Assembly: GCA_021821945.1 (NCBI GenBank)
Contig: JAJZTF010000001.1
Span: forward strand, 124,001 to 188,000
Length of the DNA stretch: 64,000 nt
Direction of reading: 5' to 3'
Source of the DNA: Pseudomonadota bacterium
GTDB taxonomy: Bacteria; Pseudomonadota; Gammaproteobacteria; Burkholderiales; Gallionellaceae
Part shown: positions 27,642 to 49,769 of the stretch, one piece after another
Numbering within the stretch: the first letter of the stretch is position 1
Layout of the letters: the number at the start of each line of letters is the position of its first letter
The notes under the pieces: generated by a model
The model's database searches: none
What the model was told of the DNA's origin: nothing
Seen by the model: the letters and a program-made list of their open reading frames with translations, nothing else
Program-made: the position numbers and the translations under genes

Positions 27642-28332
27642 GCTTAGCTCCTGGCTTCTTTACTCTTTTTTCAGGCTCTGCCGCAACAGGGGCTGCCGCC
27701 TCCTGGTTTGCATCACCCTTGAACACCCATACCTTGACGCCGATGACGCCATATGTCGTCTTGGCTTCGGAGGTGCCATAATCAATGTCTGCGCGCAGCG
27801 TGTGCAGGGGAACGCGACCTTCGCGGTACCACTCCGTGCGTGCGATCTCGATGCCGTTCAGACGGCCGGAGCTCATGATCTTGATGCCCAGCGCACCGAG
27901 ACGCATCGCATTCTGCATGGAACGCTTCATCGCACGGCGGAACATGATCCGCTTCTCGAGCTGCGCCGTGATATTGTCGGCGATCAGCTGCGCGTCGATC
28001 TCGGGCTTCCTGACCTCTTCGATCGCAAGATCGACAGCCTGCAGGCCCATGCGCTTCCTGAGCTCGGATCTCAGCATCTCGATGTCCTCGCCCTTCTTGC
28101 CGATCACCATGCCCGGCCGCGCCGTATAGATCGTGACCTTTGCGCTCTTCGCCGGACGCTCGATGATGATCTTCGAGACCATGGACGAGGCCAGCTTTTT
28201 CTTCAGGAAATCGCGAACCTGGATGTCCTTCAGAAGCATGTCGGAAAAATTGGCGCTCGTCGCGAACCACTTGGAGTCCCAGTTCTTGCGAACGCTTAAC
28301 CTAAAACCGGTTGGGTGTATTTTCTGTCCCAT
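27625..28332 (-). CDS. rpsC: 30S ribosomal protein S3
   Basis: A 235-residue protein at the mRNA entry tunnel with helicase activity in concert with S4 and S5. The N-terminus [14 protein letters not shown] is diagnostic, and the KH type-2 domain contains [18 protein letters not shown] near residues 70-87. The C-terminal 25 residues are a low-complexity Ala/Pro/Lys tail, common in betaproteobacteria. It lies 9 bp after rplV. Confidence 0.98.
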   Translation of the reverse strand: MGQKIHPTGFRLSVRKNWDSKWFATSANFSDMLLKDIQVRDFLKKKLASSMVSKIIIERPAKSAKVTIYTARPGMVIGKKGEDIEMLRSELRKRMGLQAVDLAIEEVRKPEIDAQLIADNITAQLEKRIMFRRAMKRSMQNAMRLGALGIKIMSSGRLNGIEIARTEWYREGRVPLHTLRADIDYGTSEAKTTYGVIGVKVWVFKGDANQEAAAPVAAEPEKRVKKPGAKHATAS

Positions 28333-28341
28333 GTTCTATCC

Positions 28342-28674
28342 TCAGTTTCCGACGCCGATGGTGATGTGGCAAGTCTGCTTCTCTATCCTGTTTCCGCGGC
28401 CCTTTGCACGAGCCATGAAACGCTTGAGCGAGGCAGCCTTGTCGACATAGATCACCTTGACCTTCAGTTCGTCGATATCGGCGCCGTCATTGTGCTCTGC
28501 ATTCGCGATCGCGGAATCCAGCGCCTTCTTGATGATGCCCGCGCCCTTCTTGGGGCTGAAAGCAAGGATGTTGAGCGCCTGAGAAACAGGCAGGCCGCGG
28601 ATCTGGTCTGCGACCAGCTTTCCCTTCTGTGCCGACAGGCGTATGTTTTTTGCAACTGCTGTGGTTAATGTCAT
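28342..28674 (-). CDS. rplV: 50S ribosomal protein L22
   Basis: A 110-residue protein whose beta hairpin lines the exit tunnel near the macrolide site. [18 protein letters not shown] near residues 10-27 and the hairpin/C-terminal [17 protein letters not shown] near 88-104 are conserved. I use the ATG six bases after AAGGGG; an ATG two codons earlier abuts the ribosome site. No changes in the macrolide-resistance hairpin are obvious. Confidence 0.96.
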   Translation of the reverse strand: MTLTTAVAKNIRLSAQKGKLVADQIRGLPVSQALNILAFSPKKGAGIIKKALDSAIANAEHNDGADIDELKVKVIYVDKAASLKRFMARAKGRGNRIEKQTCHITIGVGN

Positions 28675-28684
28675 CGTCATCCCC

Positions 28685-28963
28685 TTATCTCTTCACTGCT
28701 TTCTTGTCAGCAGCATGACCCTTGAAGGTGCGCGTCAGTGAAAACTCACCCAACTTGTGCCCGACCATGTTCTCGGAAATGTAGACGGGGATGTGCTGCT
28801 TGCCGTTGTGAACCGCGATCGTCAGGCCGACAAACTCGGGCAGCACCGTAGAACGGCGTGACCAGGTTTTGATCGGACGCTTGTCGCTGGTCGCGCGTAC
28901 CGCTTCGACTTTCTTCAGCAGATGCGCATCGACAAATGGACCCTTTTTGATGGAACGTGCCAT
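28685..28963 (-). CDS. rpsS: 30S ribosomal protein S19
   Basis: A 92-residue head protein near the A site. [38 protein letters not shown] and [16 protein letters not shown] are all present. AAGGGG precedes the ATG. Gaps are 11 bp to rplB and 10 bp to rplV. Confidence 0.98.
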   Translation of the reverse strand: MARSIKKGPFVDAHLLKKVEAVRATSDKRPIKTWSRRSTVLPEFVGLTIAVHNGKQHIPVYISENMVGHKLGEFSLTRTFKGHAADKKAVKR

Positions 28964-28974
28964 GTTATTACCCC

Positions 28975-29802
28975 TTAAGCCTTAAAGCGACGACGCACGA
29001 TCATGTTGTCAGTGCGCTTGTTTCGACGAGTGCGGAAACCCTTCGCAGGAACGCCCCACGGGCTGACCGGATGACGACCGGCAGCCGTCTTTCCTTCGCC
29101 GCCGCCATGCGGGTGATCGATCGGATTCATCACCACGCCGCGAACGGTAGGACGCACGCCGCGCCAGCGCATCGCACCGGCCTTGCCGATCGAGCGCAGG
29201 CTGTGCTCGGAATTGCCGACTTCGCCCAGCGTCGCCTTGCAGTCGATGTGCACCTTGCGGATTTCTCCGGAACGAAGACGCAGCTGGGCATAGCTGCCCT
29301 CGCGCGCAAGAAGCTGAACCGAGGTTCCTGCGGAACGCGCAAGCTGCGCGCCCTTGCCCGGCAGCATCTCGATGCAGTGTATCGTCGAACCGACGGGAAT
29401 GTTGCGCAACGGCAACGCATTGCCGACCTTGATCGGCGCTTCCGAGCCGCTGATCAGCGGCATGCCTGCGGTCACTCCCTTGGGCGCGATGATGTAGCGG
29501 CGCTCGCCGTCGACATAGAGCAGCAGTGCGATGTTCGCGCTGCGGTTGGGGTCGTATTCCAGACGCTCGACCACACAGGGAATGCCATCCTTGTTGCGTT
29601 TGAAATCGATCACGCGATAGTGCTGCTTGTGACCGCCGCCCATGTGGCGTGTCGTGACATGGCCGTTGTTGTTGCGGCCCGCCGTCTTGGTCTTTTTCTC
29701 CGTCAGCGAGGCAACCGGCCTGCCCTTGTGCAGATCGGGATTGACCACGCGCAGCATGCCGCGCTGACCTGGTGTCCTTGGTTTGAGTTTAATCAATGCC
29801 AT
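28975..29802 (-). CDS. rplB: 50S ribosomal protein L2
   Basis: A 275-residue protein close to the peptidyl-transferase centre. The conserved histidine loop [13 protein letters not shown] near residues 223-235 includes the histidine needed for peptidyl transfer. The ATG at [15 protein letters not shown] was chosen; the longer frame adds 19 residues unlike L2 and overlaps rplW. It lies 5 bp after rplW. Confidence 0.98.
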   Translation of the reverse strand: MALIKLKPRTPGQRGMLRVVNPDLHKGRPVASLTEKKTKTAGRNNNGHVTTRHMGGGHKQHYRVIDFKRNKDGIPCVVERLEYDPNRSANIALLLYVDGERRYIIAPKGVTAGMPLISGSEAPIKVGNALPLRNIPVGSTIHCIEMLPGKGAQLARSAGTSVQLLAREGSYAQLRLRSGEIRKVHIDCKATLGEVGNSEHSLRSIGKAGAMRWRGVRPTVRGVVMNPIDHPHGGGEGKTAAGRHPVSPWGVPAKGFRTRRNKRTDNMIVRRRFKA

Positions 29803-29807
29803 GATAA

Positions 29808-30125
29808 TTATCCTTGCTCGCCAGCTGCGAAGTTGATTTCCTGACCGGAAGCAAGGCACACATAGGCTTTCTTCCAGTGATTCCTGCGGCCGGTGAAGCG
29901 ACCCGTGCGCTTAACCTTGCCCTTGACAAAAGCAACCTGTACGCTGTCCACCTTGACATTGAACATCAGCTCGACAGCAGCCTTGATCTCAGGCTTGGTC
30001 GCGTCCGTTGCGACCTTGAATATCACCTGCTCGTTCTTGTCGGCCACATAGGTTGCCTTCTCGGAGATCTGAGGCGCGATCAACACTTTCATCAAACGCT
30101 CCTGACTGTATGCCTGTGCACTCAT
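29808..30125 (-). CDS. rplW: 50S ribosomal protein L23
   Basis: A 105-residue protein forming the docking site for trigger factor and SRP at the tunnel exit. [22 protein letters not shown] is typical of L23, as is the loop [25 protein letters not shown] stands eight bases before the chosen ATG, which overlaps the rplD stop by 4 bp. A Met eleven residues in is a less likely start. Confidence 0.96.
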   Translation of the reverse strand: MSAQAYSQERLMKVLIAPQISEKATYVADKNEQVIFKVATDATKPEIKAAVELMFNVKVDSVQVAFVKGKVKRTGRFTGRRNHWKKAYVCLASGQEINFAAGEQG

Positions 30126-30748
30126 GCGAACATCTCCTCTATTTTTGCGACCGCTCCGCGGGTCAGCACGACCTTGGGGAAGCGGATCAGGCTGACAGGA
30201 TCGGCCTGGTAGGCTTCAAGCACCAGAACATTCGGCAGATTGCGCGAAGACAGATACAGATTCTCGTCCAGATTGTCAGTGATGATCAGCACGCGATCCG
30301 AGCCAAGACCCATGCCCTTGATCTTGTCCGCGAACATCTTCGTCTTGGGCGCATCGATCTTGAGTTCGTCGACCACGACCAGACGGTCCTCGGAAACCAG
30401 TCTAGAGAATATCGCGGCAACACCTGCGCGATACATCTTCCTGTTCACCTTGTGCGTGTAATTCTCCTCCCCGGTGTTCGGGAAGATCTTGCCGCCGCCA
30501 CGCCACAACGGGCTGCTTGCCATACCGGCACGGGCGCGGCCGGTGCCCTTCTGGGCAAATGGCTTGCGCGTACTCTTGGCGATCTCGCTCCTGCCCTTTT
30601 GCTTGCTGTTTGCAGCGCGCGCGTTTGCTTGATAGGCGACGACCAGCTGATGCACCAGATCCTCATTGTATCCGCGACCGAACACCTGATCGGATGCAAC
30701 GAGGTTTGCGGATGCAACACCCTTCTCATTGATGACTTTCAATTCCAT
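30122..30748 (-). CDS. rplD: 50S ribosomal protein L4
   Basis: A 208-residue protein whose extended loop lines the exit tunnel; in E. coli it also represses the S10 operon. The loop [26 protein letters not shown] near residues 60-85 is intact. It shares one base with the rplC stop (TAATG) and overlaps rplW by 4 bp. Confidence 0.98.
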   Translation of the reverse strand: MELKVINEKGVASANLVASDQVFGRGYNEDLVHQLVVAYQANARAANSKQKGRSEIAKSTRKPFAQKGTGRARAGMASSPLWRGGGKIFPNTGEENYTHKVNRKMYRAGVAAIFSRLVSEDRLVVVDELKIDAPKTKMFADKIKGMGLGSDRVLIITDNLDENLYLSSRNLPNVLVLEAYQADPVSLIRFPKVVLTRGAVAKIEEMFA

Positions 30749-31392
30749 TATGCACCTGCCTTTACTGCTGGACGCACGATAATCTGGCCATTGATGCTGC
30801 CGGGGACCGCACCCTTGACCAGCAACAGCTGACGCGCCACATCGACGCGCACGATCTCGAGATTCTGGACAGTGCGCTGAACGTCACCCAGGTGACCTGT
30901 CATGCGCTTGCCAGGGAAGACGCGGCCGGGATCCTGCGCCATGCCGATGGAACCGGGAACGTTGTGCGACTTGGAGTTGCCATGGGTGGCACGGCCCGAG
31001 CCGAAGTGGTAGCGCTTGATGGTGCCCGCATACCCCTTGCCCTTGGTGGTGCCGGTCACATCGACCAGCTGGCCCACCTGGAAGATTTCAACGCTGACCG
31101 TAGAGCCAGCCTGAAGGCCGCCCAGCTGTTCAGCCGAAACCGTGAATTCCTTGAGTGTACTGCCAGCCTCTACACCCGCCTTGGCGAAGTGGCCTGCTGC
31201 AGCCTTGTTGACGCGGCTTGCGCGACGGACGCCGTGCGCCAATTGCACGGCATTGTATCCGTCGGTTTCCACGGATTTAACCTGGGTGACGCGATTGTTG
31301 GACACTTCCAGCACTGTCACCGGCAACGACGAACCGTCTTCGGTGAATACGCGGGTCATGCCAATCTTTCGACCGACAAGTCCTAAGCTCAT
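30748..31392 (-). CDS. rplC: 50S ribosomal protein L3
   Basis: A 214-residue early-assembly protein whose loop reaches toward the peptidyl-transferase centre. [19 protein letters not shown] opens it and [20 protein letters not shown] near residues 147-166 contains the glutamine methylated by PrmB in E. coli. It lies 58 bp after rpsJ. Confidence 0.98.
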   Translation of the reverse strand: MSLGLVGRKIGMTRVFTEDGSSLPVTVLEVSNNRVTQVKSVETDGYNAVQLAHGVRRASRVNKAAAGHFAKAGVEAGSTLKEFTVSAEQLGGLQAGSTVSVEIFQVGQLVDVTGTTKGKGYAGTIKRYHFGSGRATHGNSKSHNVPGSIGMAQDPGRVFPGKRMTGHLGDVQRTVQNLEIVRVDVARQLLLVKGAVPGSINGQIIVRPAVKAGA

Positions 31393-31450
31393 TTTAATTT
31401 CCTCTTGTTAAGGGGCCAACTACAATTGGCTGGCCAATTATTGCTACTGG

Positions 31451-31762
31451 TTACTGCAACTTGATTTCCACGTCCACGCCGGCCGGCAGATCCAGCTTCA
31501 TCAGCGCATCCACCGTCTTGTCGGTCGGATCGACGATATCCATCAGGCGCAGGTGAGTACGAATTTCAAACTGGTCACGCGAAGTCTTGTTCACGTGAGG
31601 CGAGCGCAGAACGTCGAAACGCTCGATCTTGGTAGGCAAGGGAACCGGGCCGTTTACAACCGCGCCAGTGCGTTTAGCCGTTTCAACTATCCTGGCGGCG
31701 GACTGATCGATCAGGCGATAGTCGAAGGCCTTCAGACGTATGCGAATTTTTTGACTTTGCAT
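31451..31762 (-). CDS. rpsJ: 30S ribosomal protein S10 / NusE
   Basis: A 103-residue protein that acts in the 30S head and as NusE in transcription antitermination, linking polymerase-bound NusG (also in this window) to the ribosome. [18 protein letters not shown] and the C-terminal [13 protein letters not shown] are conserved. It is the first gene of the S10 group and has its own promoter in the 151-bp gap after tufA. Confidence 0.98.
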   Translation of the reverse strand: MQSQKIRIRLKAFDYRLIDQSAARIVETAKRTGAVVNGPVPLPTKIERFDVLRSPHVNKTSRDQFEIRTHLRLMDIVDPTDKTVDALMKLDLPAGVDVEIKLQ

Positions 31763-31829
31763 AATTTTCTCTTGCTCAATGCGGCAAGGCCGCTAATTAA
31801 AGAACGAACCCGCAAATGCGAGGGGGCGC

Positions 31830-31858
31830 ATTGTATTCGCACCCGGATATAAATGCAA
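31830..31858 (-). promoter_or_regulatory. sigma-70 promoter of the S10 operon
   Basis: TTGCAT (31853-31858) and TACAAT (31830-31835) on the - strand are 17 bp apart, each one mismatch or two from consensus. The start site would leave a leader of about 60 bases before rpsJ. This agrees with a separate S10 promoter after the str genes. Confidence 0.75.
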
Positions 31859-31913
31859 GTTAAATCGATTTCCCGGATAGGGGATGGAATCCACCCCCAA
31901 TCCTCGACCACAT

Positions 31914-33104
<1,191 letters not shown>

Positions 33105-33149
33105 GATTAGCCTCTACTTTAGTTTGATATTTCCTTAGCCTCGCGAACA

Positions 33150-35243
<2,094 letters not shown>

Positions 35244-35263
35244 GATAGATACCCAACTTTAGT

Positions 35264-35734
35264 TTAGAAACGGAAATGCGAGAACGCCTTGTTCGCTTCC
35301 GCCATGCGGTGCACTTCCTCGCGCTTCTTCACGGCGCCGCCGCGACCCTCGGACGCATCGATCAGCTCTCCAGCCAGGCGCATGCCCATAGATTTCTCGC
35401 CGCGCTTGCGCGAAGCATCGCGCAGCCAGCGCATGGACAGCGCCATGCGGCGGGAAGGACGAACCTCGACAGGGACCTGGTAGTTCGCGCCACCCACGCG
35501 GCGGCTCTTCACCTCCACTTGGGGCTTTGCATTGTTCAGCGCCTGATTGAAAACCTCGATCGCATCCTTGCCTGTCTTTTTGCCGATCTGCTCGAGCGCG
35601 CCGTAAAGGATGCGCTCGGCAACCGACTTCTTGCCCGACGTCATCAGCACGTTGACAAATTTCGACAAATCCTGATTGCCGAATTTCGGATCAGGCAATA
35701 CTTCACGTTTGGGGACTTCTCTGCGTCTTGGCAT
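35264..35734 (-). CDS. rpsG: 30S ribosomal protein S7
   Basis: A 156-residue protein that organises the 30S head and is the translational repressor of the str operon in E. coli. [19 protein letters not shown] and [19 protein letters not shown] residues (here [15 protein letters not shown] near 77-91) are diagnostic. It lies 27 bp after rpsL and 20 bp before fusA. Confidence 0.98.
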   Translation of the reverse strand: MPRRREVPKREVLPDPKFGNQDLSKFVNVLMTSGKKSVAERILYGALEQIGKKTGKDAIEVFNQALNNAKPQVEVKSRRVGGANYQVPVEVRPSRRMALSMRWLRDASRKRGEKSMGMRLAGELIDASEGRGGAVKKREEVHRMAEANKAFSHFRF

Positions 35735-35761
35735 ATCAACCTCGAATATTGAATTTAAAAA

Positions 35762-36136
35762 TTACTTCTTGGGGCGCTTGGTACCATACTTGGAACGCGC
35801 CTGTTTGCGGTCCTTCACGCCCGCCGTGTCCAGGCTGCCGCGCACCATGTGGTAGCGCACACCCGGCAGATCCTTCACACGACCGCCGCGCAGCAGCACG
35901 ACAGAGTGCTCCTGCAGGTTATGGCCTTCACCGCCGATGTAGCTGATCACCTCGAAGCCATTGGTCAGGCGAACCTTGGCCACTTTACGCAACGCAGAGT
36001 TAGGCTTCTTGGGTGTTGTGGTATACACGCGCGTGCACACTCCGCGCTTTTGTGGCGAACTGCCCAGCGCCGGCACTTTGCTCTTCTCTACGATTGCGAC
36101 ACGCGGCTTGCGGATCAACTGATTAATGGTTGGCAT
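35762..36136 (-). CDS. rpsL: 30S ribosomal protein S12
   Basis: A 124-residue decoding-site protein. [11 protein letters not shown] at 42-52 has Lys43, and [11 protein letters not shown] near 86-96 has Lys88, so the streptomycin-sensitive residues are present. It is the first gene of the str group. The 107-bp gap to rpoC contains a terminator-like stem and then AT-rich DNA (TAGAAT near 36157-36162 is a possible -10) that may hold the str promoter; I could not assign a convincing -35. Confidence 0.98.
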   Translation of the reverse strand: MPTINQLIRKPRVAIVEKSKVPALGSSPQKRGVCTRVYTTTPKKPNSALRKVAKVRLTNGFEVISYIGGEGHNLQEHSVVLLRGGRVKDLPGVRYHMVRGSLDTAGVKDRKQARSKYGTKRPKK

Positions 36137-36191
36137 CGTCTACACATCCTAAAAATGAATTCTAAATTTCGTTAATAAAAACAAATAGTTG

Positions 36192-36225
36192 CCGTCGCGC
36201 GAGCGAAATCCGCTCGTCACGACGG
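36192..36225 (-). terminator. terminator-like hairpin after rpoC
   Basis: Two nested stems (CCGTCG/CGACGG outside, CGAGCG/CGCTCG inside) with small internal bulges and a 5-base loop, 18 bp past the rpoC stop. On the - strand it is followed by a T-rich stretch at 36172-36188. It should end or reduce readthrough from rpoBC into the str genes. Confidence 0.75.
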
Positions 36226-36243
36226 GAAAAAAGGTTGCAGATA

Positions 36244-40476
<4,233 letters not shown>

Positions 40477-40553
40477 GTGTAACTCCTTTAAGATCTAGGA
40501 TCGAGGGTCGAGGACAGAAGAGCGGATCCAGCCCCGCTCCCCGTTCCTGCTTC

Positions 40554-44633
<4,080 letters not shown>

Positions 44634-44718
44634 ATAATCTCCACGACTAGGGCAAAAAGACAGGGGAGGGGAAGCTCTCTAAAGACTTCCTGTCCTCTGG
44701 CTTCTTAAAGCGCCAAAA

Positions 44719-44740
44719 GGCTGACGGTTGTCCGTCAGCC
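44719..44740 (-). terminator. attenuator-like stem-loop between rplL and rpoB
   Basis: A perfect 9-bp stem (GGCTGACGG / CCGTCAGCC) with a 4-base loop, followed on the - strand by TTTT, 19 bp after the rplL stop. A partial terminator at this place lowers rpoBC expression relative to the ribosomal proteins in E. coli, and the position here is the same. The rest of the 126-bp spacer is purine/pyrimidine-skewed with no gene. Confidence 0.8.
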
Positions 44741-44759
44741 CTTGTAGCGACGCGCTGGC

Positions 44760-45140
44760 TTACTTGATTTCAGCGGTAGCGCCAGCTTCGATCAGCTGTT
44801 TTGCAATTGCATCGGCATCGGCCTTGGACACGCCTTCCTTGACGGCCTTGGGCGCTGCATCGACCAGATCCTTGGCTTCCTTAAGACCCAGACCGGTGAT
44901 CGCGCGTACCGCCTTGATCACGCCCACCTTGTTGTCGCCAACCGTTGCGAGTATCACGTTGAATTCGCTCTGCTCGGCAGCGGCAGGAGCCGCAGCACCG
45001 CCGCCAGCGGCAGGACCGGCAACGGCAACAGCCGCGGCGGAAACGCCGAATTTTTCTTCCATCTGCTTGATCAGCTCGGACAGTTCCAACACGGTCATAC
45101 CGGCGATTGCATCCATCAGTTCAGCATTAGTTACAGCCAT
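44760..45140 (-). CDS. rplL: 50S ribosomal protein L7/L12
   Basis: A 126-residue stalk protein that recruits translation factors. The N-terminal dimer domain is followed by an Ala/Gly/Pro hinge near residues 38-56 and a C-terminal domain with [24 protein letters not shown] use the second of two adjacent ATG codons, which is six bases after AGGAG. It lies 32 bp after rplJ. Confidence 0.98.
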   Translation of the reverse strand: MAVTNAELMDAIAGMTVLELSELIKQMEEKFGVSAAAVAVAGPAAGGGAAAPAAAEQSEFNVILATVGDNKVGVIKAVRAITGLGLKEAKDLVDAAPKAVKEGVSKADADAIAKQLIEAGATAEIK

Positions 45141-45172
45141 CATGTTCTCCTAGTTCAAATATTTCAGAATGT

Positions 45173-45670
45173 TTAAGCTTCGGCTGGCGCCTTGGCATCG
45201 CGTATTGCAGCCAGCGTGCGAACGAACTTCGCAGTCGTCGCGTTCATCGTCGCCATCAGGCGTGCGATCAGCTCCTCGCGGCTTGGTGTTGCAGCCAGCA
45301 CGGTCACCTGCTCGGCAGACATCACCGAACCGGCCATCGCACCCGCCTTCACGACCAGCAGACTGTTCGTCTTCGCAAAATCGCACATCACCTTGGCAGC
45401 CGCCACCGCATCCGCGCTCATGCCATAGAGAAGCGGGCCCGTCATGCTGTCGCCCAGCACCTCGAAAGGGGTGCCCTGGACCGCACGGCGTGCCAATGTG
45501 TTTTTCAACACATGCAGATACACCCCGGACTTGCGCGCATCCGCACGCAACTTCGTGATGTCGGCCACCTTGATGCCGCGGTACTCTGCCAAAACGATGG
45601 TCTGCGATTGCGCCACCTGCGCGCTCACTTCCGCAACCACGGCTTGTTTTTCCTGCAGATTGAGACTCAC
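45173..45670 (-). CDS. rplJ: 50S ribosomal protein L10, GTG start
   Basis: A 165-residue stalk base protein that binds L7/L12 dimers by its C-terminal helix and represses its own operon in E. coli. With the GTG at 45668-45670 it begins [21 protein letters not shown], the usual start, and GGAGGA stands close before it. The frame continues 18 codons upstream, but that part is unlike L10 and is leader RNA. An 18-base hairpin with a GCAA loop lies directly before the ribosome site. Confidence 0.96.
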   Translation of the reverse strand: MSLNLQEKQAVVAEVSAQVAQSQTIVLAEYRGIKVADITKLRADARKSGVYLHVLKNTLARRAVQGTPFEVLGDSMTGPLLYGMSADAVAAAKVMCDFAKTNSLLVVKAGAMAGSVMSAEQVTVLAATPSREELIARLMATMNATTAKFVRTLAAIRDAKAPAEA

Positions 45671-45913
45671 GTCTTCCTCCAATTTCCGGAATGCTTGCGC
45701 ATTCCACGTTGCAACTGCGACCATGAGTCAGGAGAACTTCCTGCTCGCGGGCACACCATCTGCGGGGGGTTCAGAGGACGGAAGACAAGAGGGCAGACCT
45801 CCATGCACTATCAACCATCCGCTTCTTTTGAGCCCGAAGACCCCACCGGTCTTTGATGCCGGCTTCCGCCAGCAGTACAAAGATGTTTCGGCGGCACGAG
45901 GCCGCCGCAATGC
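45671..45913 (-). promoter_or_regulatory. rplJ leader (L10 autoregulatory leader candidate)
   Basis: The 243 bp between rplA and rplJ have no gene. In many bacteria this position carries the L10 leader, an RNA that binds L10-L12 to block translation. A perfect 7-bp stem with a GCAA tetraloop at 45688-45705 ends nine bases before the ribosome site (45674-45679). Upstream the spacer has GCGGC-rich complementary words (45891-45910). I did not recover the full consensus kink-turn by eye, so the assignment rests on position and the hairpin. Confidence 0.5.
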
Positions 45914-46600
45914 TTATGCGCTCAGGCTTGCCTGATCGACGCGGACTCCGACACCCATGGTGCTGGAGATCGACATCTTCTTCATGAAGACGCCCTTGGA
46001 CGTCGCCGGCTTGGCCTTGGAAAGCGCATCGACCAGCGCCAGCAGATTCTCGCGCAGCGCTTCGGGAGTGAAGGAGGCGCGGCCTATCGTGCACTGGATG
46101 ATACCATTTTTGTCGTTGCGGTACTGAACCTGTCCCGCCTTGGCATTCCTGACCGCTCCCGCCACATCGGCGGAAACCGTGCCAACCTTGGGGTTGGGCA
46201 TCAGGCCTCTCGGTCCCAGGATCTGACCCAGCTGACCCACAAGGCGCATTGCATCGGGACTCGCGATCACGACGTCGAAATCCAGGTTTCCGGCCTTGAT
46301 GGATTCTGCCAGATCGTCAAAGCCGACCGTATCCGCGCCCGCCGCCTTCGCCTCCTCGGCCTTGGCGCCCTGAGCGAAAACGGCCACGCGCACTGACTTT
46401 CCTGTGCCGCGCGGCAACACGACGGAACCGCGAACCAGCTGATCGGATTTGCGCGCATCGATGCCGAGATTGACGGCGATGTCGATGGACTCGTCGAACT
46501 TGGCAACGGCGTTTTCCTTGACGAGATTCAGCGCATCTGTCAGGGAATAAAGCTTGTTGCGATCGACCTTGCTTGCGATTGATTTATAGCGCTTGGACAT
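45914..46600 (-). CDS. rplA: 50S ribosomal protein L1
   Basis: A 228-residue mobile-stalk protein that guides E-site tRNA and represses the rplKA mRNA in E. coli. [18 protein letters not shown] is the start; the frame extends 22 codons upstream into rplK and was trimmed. Conserved [18 protein letters not shown] near residues 43-60 and [15 protein letters not shown] near 127-141 are present. Its ATG lies 1 bp after the rplK stop. Confidence 0.98.
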   Translation of the reverse strand: MSKRYKSIASKVDRNKLYSLTDALNLVKENAVAKFDESIDIAVNLGIDARKSDQLVRGSVVLPRGTGKSVRVAVFAQGAKAEEAKAAGADTVGFDDLAESIKAGNLDFDVVIASPDAMRLVGQLGQILGPRGLMPNPKVGTVSADVAGAVRNAKAGQVQYRNDKNGIIQCTIGRASFTPEALRENLLALVDALSKAKPATSKGVFMKKMSISSTMGVGVRVDQASLSA

Positions 46601-46601
46601 T

Positions 46602-47033
46602 TTACAAGCCCTCCACTGTGATGCCGATGCTGCGCGCGCTGCCCGCGATGGTGCGCACGGCGGCATCCATGTCTGCCGCCGTCAGATCCGGCATCTTGGT
46701 TGTTGCGATTTCTTCGGCCTGCTTGCGGGTCAGATGTCCGACCTTTGCAGTGTGAGGTGTCGCGCTGCCTTTCTGTATACCTGCCGCCTTCTTGATCAGT
46801 ATGGTCGCAGGGGGCGTCTTCATCACGAAGGTGAAGCTCTTGTCCGCAAACGCCGTGATCACGACGGGGATCGGAAGACCCGGCTCTACGCCCTGCGTTG
46901 CCGCATTGAACGCCTTGCAGAACTCCATGATGTTCAGACCGCGCTGACCCAGCGCAGGTCCGATCGGAGGACTCGGGTTTGCCTTGCCTGCAGGAACCTG
47001 CAGCTTGATGTAGCCTATGACTTTCTTTGCCAT
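46602..47033 (-). CDS. rplK: 50S ribosomal protein L11
   Basis: A 143-residue protein of the GTPase-associated centre, needed for stringent-response activation and the target of thiostrepton. The N-terminal proline-rich helix [21 protein letters not shown] near 15-35 and the C-terminal rRNA-binding domain ending in [16 protein letters not shown] are intact. It lies 108 bp after nusG, with a long palindrome in between, and 1 bp before rplA. Confidence 0.98.
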   Translation of the reverse strand: MAKKVIGYIKLQVPAGKANPSPPIGPALGQRGLNIMEFCKAFNAATQGVEPGLPIPVVITAFADKSFTFVMKTPPATILIKKAAGIQKGSATPHTAKVGHLTRKQAEEIATTKMPDLTAADMDAAVRTIAGSARSIGITVEGL

Positions 47034-47085
47034 GTTACTCTCCTGTCAAACGGGTAATGACGAGGTTTCATCCTCTCCCCAAACA

Positions 47086-47135
47086 GGAAACGGCGAACGG
47101 GAATCGCAGCACTGCGATCCCCAATCGCCATTTCC
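47086..47135. repeat. 50-bp imperfect palindrome between nusG and rplK
   Basis: Complementary arms of about 24 bases surround a two-base centre at 47110-47111. The inner 11 bp pair almost perfectly, followed by GGCGA/TCGCC and GGAAA/TTTCC with small mismatched gaps. The nusG-rplK gap is where an L11 leader or promoter is found in other bacteria. The element could be such a leader or an inserted palindromic unit. Confidence 0.6.
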
Positions 47136-47141
47136 CTCTCT

Positions 47142-47675
47142 TCAGCCCTTTTCTACCTGGCCGAAATCCAGCTCCACGGGAGTCGCGCGACCGAATATGG
47201 TCACCGCCACCCGTATCTTGTTCTTGTCGTAGTTCACTTCCTCGACCACACCGGTGAAGTCGGTGAACGGACCCTCCTTCACGCGCACAGCCTCGCCAAC
47301 CTCGAACAGCACCTTGGGCCGCGGCTTCTCGACGCCGGCCTGCATCTGCTGCATGATGTTCTGCACTTCCTTCGCGCTGATCGGCGTCGGGCGCATTGCC
47401 GACCCACCCAGGAATCCCGTGACCTTGGGCGTATTCTTAACCAGATGCCACGACTCGTCGGTCATCTCCATCTCGACCAGCACATAGCCGGGAAAGAACT
47501 TGCGCTCGGACGTGACCTTCTGGCCGGACTTGAGTTCGACAACCTCCTCAACCGGAACCAGGATCTGGCCGAACTTGTCCTGCATGTTCTCGCGCTGAAT
47601 GCGCTCCGCCAGCGCCCTGGCCACACTCTTCTCGAATTGAGAGTACGTATGAACAACATACCAACTCATCGCCAT
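47142..47675 (-). CDS. nusG: transcription termination/antitermination factor NusG
   Basis: A 177-residue factor that binds the polymerase clamp (N-terminal NGN domain) and either Rho or S10 (C-terminal KOW domain). [18 protein letters not shown] near the start and FPGYVLVEM near 62-70 mark the NGN domain; [21 protein letters not shown] near 126-146 is the KOW motif. The ATG shares one base with the secE stop (TAATG); a second ATG two codons inside is possible. Confidence 0.98.
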   Translation of the reverse strand: MAMSWYVVHTYSQFEKSVARALAERIQRENMQDKFGQILVPVEEVVELKSGQKVTSERKFFPGYVLVEMEMTDESWHLVKNTPKVTGFLGGSAMRPTPISAKEVQNIMQQMQAGVEKPRPKVLFEVGEAVRVKEGPFTDFTGVVEEVNYDKNKIRVAVTIFGRATPVELDFGQVEKG

Positions 47676-48034
47676 TATTCAGCCCGCCCCATCAGTCTAT
47701 TTACCAACGTCATCAAACTGGCATCGACCATCCACAAAAATAGCGCCATCGTGATCGCAAACACGATCACGACAGCCGTAGTCTGCATCGTCTCCTTCTG
47801 CGACGGCCAGACCACGCGCTTGGCCTCCGCTACGGAATCCTTCGCAAAAACCAGGAAGCGCTTCCCGGGCTCGCTGGTGTATGCGACCGCCGCCGCAAGC
47901 AGGACACCCAGCAGCACGGAGAGCAGGCGCAGCATGCCGGCAAGCGCGATCGCGCTGTCCTGCAAATAGTAGTAGCCAGCCACACCCGCAGCCACCAACA
48001 GAAATGCGATGAGCAACCTGATTTTATCCGACAT
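47675..48034 (-). CDS. secE: protein translocase subunit SecE
   Basis: A 119-residue inner-membrane protein with three helices, the E. coli-like long form. The essential third helix and preceding amphipathic segment ([22 protein letters not shown] near residues 67-88) are conserved. The ATG at MSDKIRL was chosen; the frame opens nine codons earlier close to the tRNA. It follows tRNA-Trp by 28 bp and is coupled to nusG. Confidence 0.96.
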   Translation of the reverse strand: MSDKIRLLIAFLLVAAGVAGYYYLQDSAIALAGMLRLLSVLLGVLLAAAVAYTSEPGKRFLVFAKDSVAEAKRVVWPSQKETMQTTAVVIVFAITMALFLWMVDASLMTLVNRLMGRAE

Positions 48035-48062
48035 GCTCTTCCAATTAACGATTACATGCATC

Positions 48063-48138
48063 TGGCAGGCCAGGAGGGTCTCGAACCCCCAACCCTCGGT
48101 TTTGGAGACCGATACTCTACCAATTGAGCTACTGGCCT
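48063..48138 (-). tRNA. trpT: tRNA-Trp (anticodon CCA)
   Basis: A 76-base cloverleaf including an encoded 3' CCA. The acceptor arms AGGCCAG (5') and CTGGCCT (3') pair, the anticodon loop reads CTCCAAA with anticodon CCA, and the T-loop GGTTCGAGACC is standard. It lies between tufB and secE, as in E. coli relatives, and is presumably processed from the tufB-secE transcript. Confidence 0.97.
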
Positions 48139-48147
48139 AAACTTCAA

Positions 48148-48204
48148 GATCCGGAATGAATATTTGGGATTTTGGCAGCATCCCTCAATCCCAAATCCCG
48201 GATC
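48148..48204. repeat. inverted repeat between tufB and tRNA-Trp
   Basis: Outer arms GATCCGG/CCGGATC (48148-48154 and 48198-48204) and inner arms ATTTGGGATT/AATCCCAAAT (48162-48171 and 48187-48196) form one long hairpin with a lopsided internal loop. No T-run follows, so it is more likely an RNA-processing or stabilising element, or a small palindromic insertion, than a terminator. Confidence 0.6.
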
Positions 48205-48213
48205 CCGTTTTTC

Positions 48214-49404
<1,191 letters not shown>

Positions 49405-49443
49405 ATTTTTTCCTTCAGTCAAACGTTAACAATAATATCAATC

Positions 49444-49518
<75 letters not shown>

Positions 49519-49526
49519 AGAAGCCC

Positions 49527-49600
49527 TGGAGCGGGTGAAGGGAATCGAACCCTCGTCGTAAGCTTGGAAGGCTTCTGCTCTACCATTGAGCTACACCCGC
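49527..49600 (-). tRNA. glyT: tRNA-Gly (anticodon TCC)
   Basis: A 74-base tRNA with encoded CCA. Acceptor arms GCGGGTG and CACCCGC pair; the anticodon loop CTTCCAA gives TCC, reading GGA and GGG. The T arm GGGTTCGATTCCC is standard. It lies 8 bp from tRNA-Thr, so the two are cut from one precursor. Confidence 0.97.
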
Positions 49601-49639
49601 AAGCATTCGCTACGCCGTCAATGCATGCACTATCAACTC

Positions 49640-49725
49640 TGGTGGAGGGGGACGGATTCGAACCATCGTACTCATAAGAGGGCAGATTTACAGTCTGCTG
49701 CCTTTAACCACTCGGCCACCCCTCC
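49640..49725 (-). tRNA. tyrU: tRNA-Tyr (anticodon GTA)
   Basis: An 86-base class II tRNA with a long variable arm and encoded CCA. Acceptor arms GGAGGGG and CCCCTCC pair, and the anticodon loop CTGTAAA gives GTA. It is the first gene of the tRNA-tufB-secE-nusG transcript. Confidence 0.97.
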
Positions 49726-49739
49726 AAACTGAACGCGTA

Positions 49740-49768
49740 ATTATGGCGATCAGAGGAGAACTTGTCAA
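49740..49768 (-). promoter_or_regulatory. strong sigma-70 promoter of the tRNA-tufB operon
   Basis: A perfect TTGACA (49763-49768) and CATAAT (49740-49745) on the - strand are 17 bp apart, about 15 bp before tRNA-Tyr. It starts one base after the hisD stop codon. This is the best promoter match in the window and likely drives tRNA, tufB, secE and nusG. Confidence 0.88.
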
Positions 49769-49769
49769 A

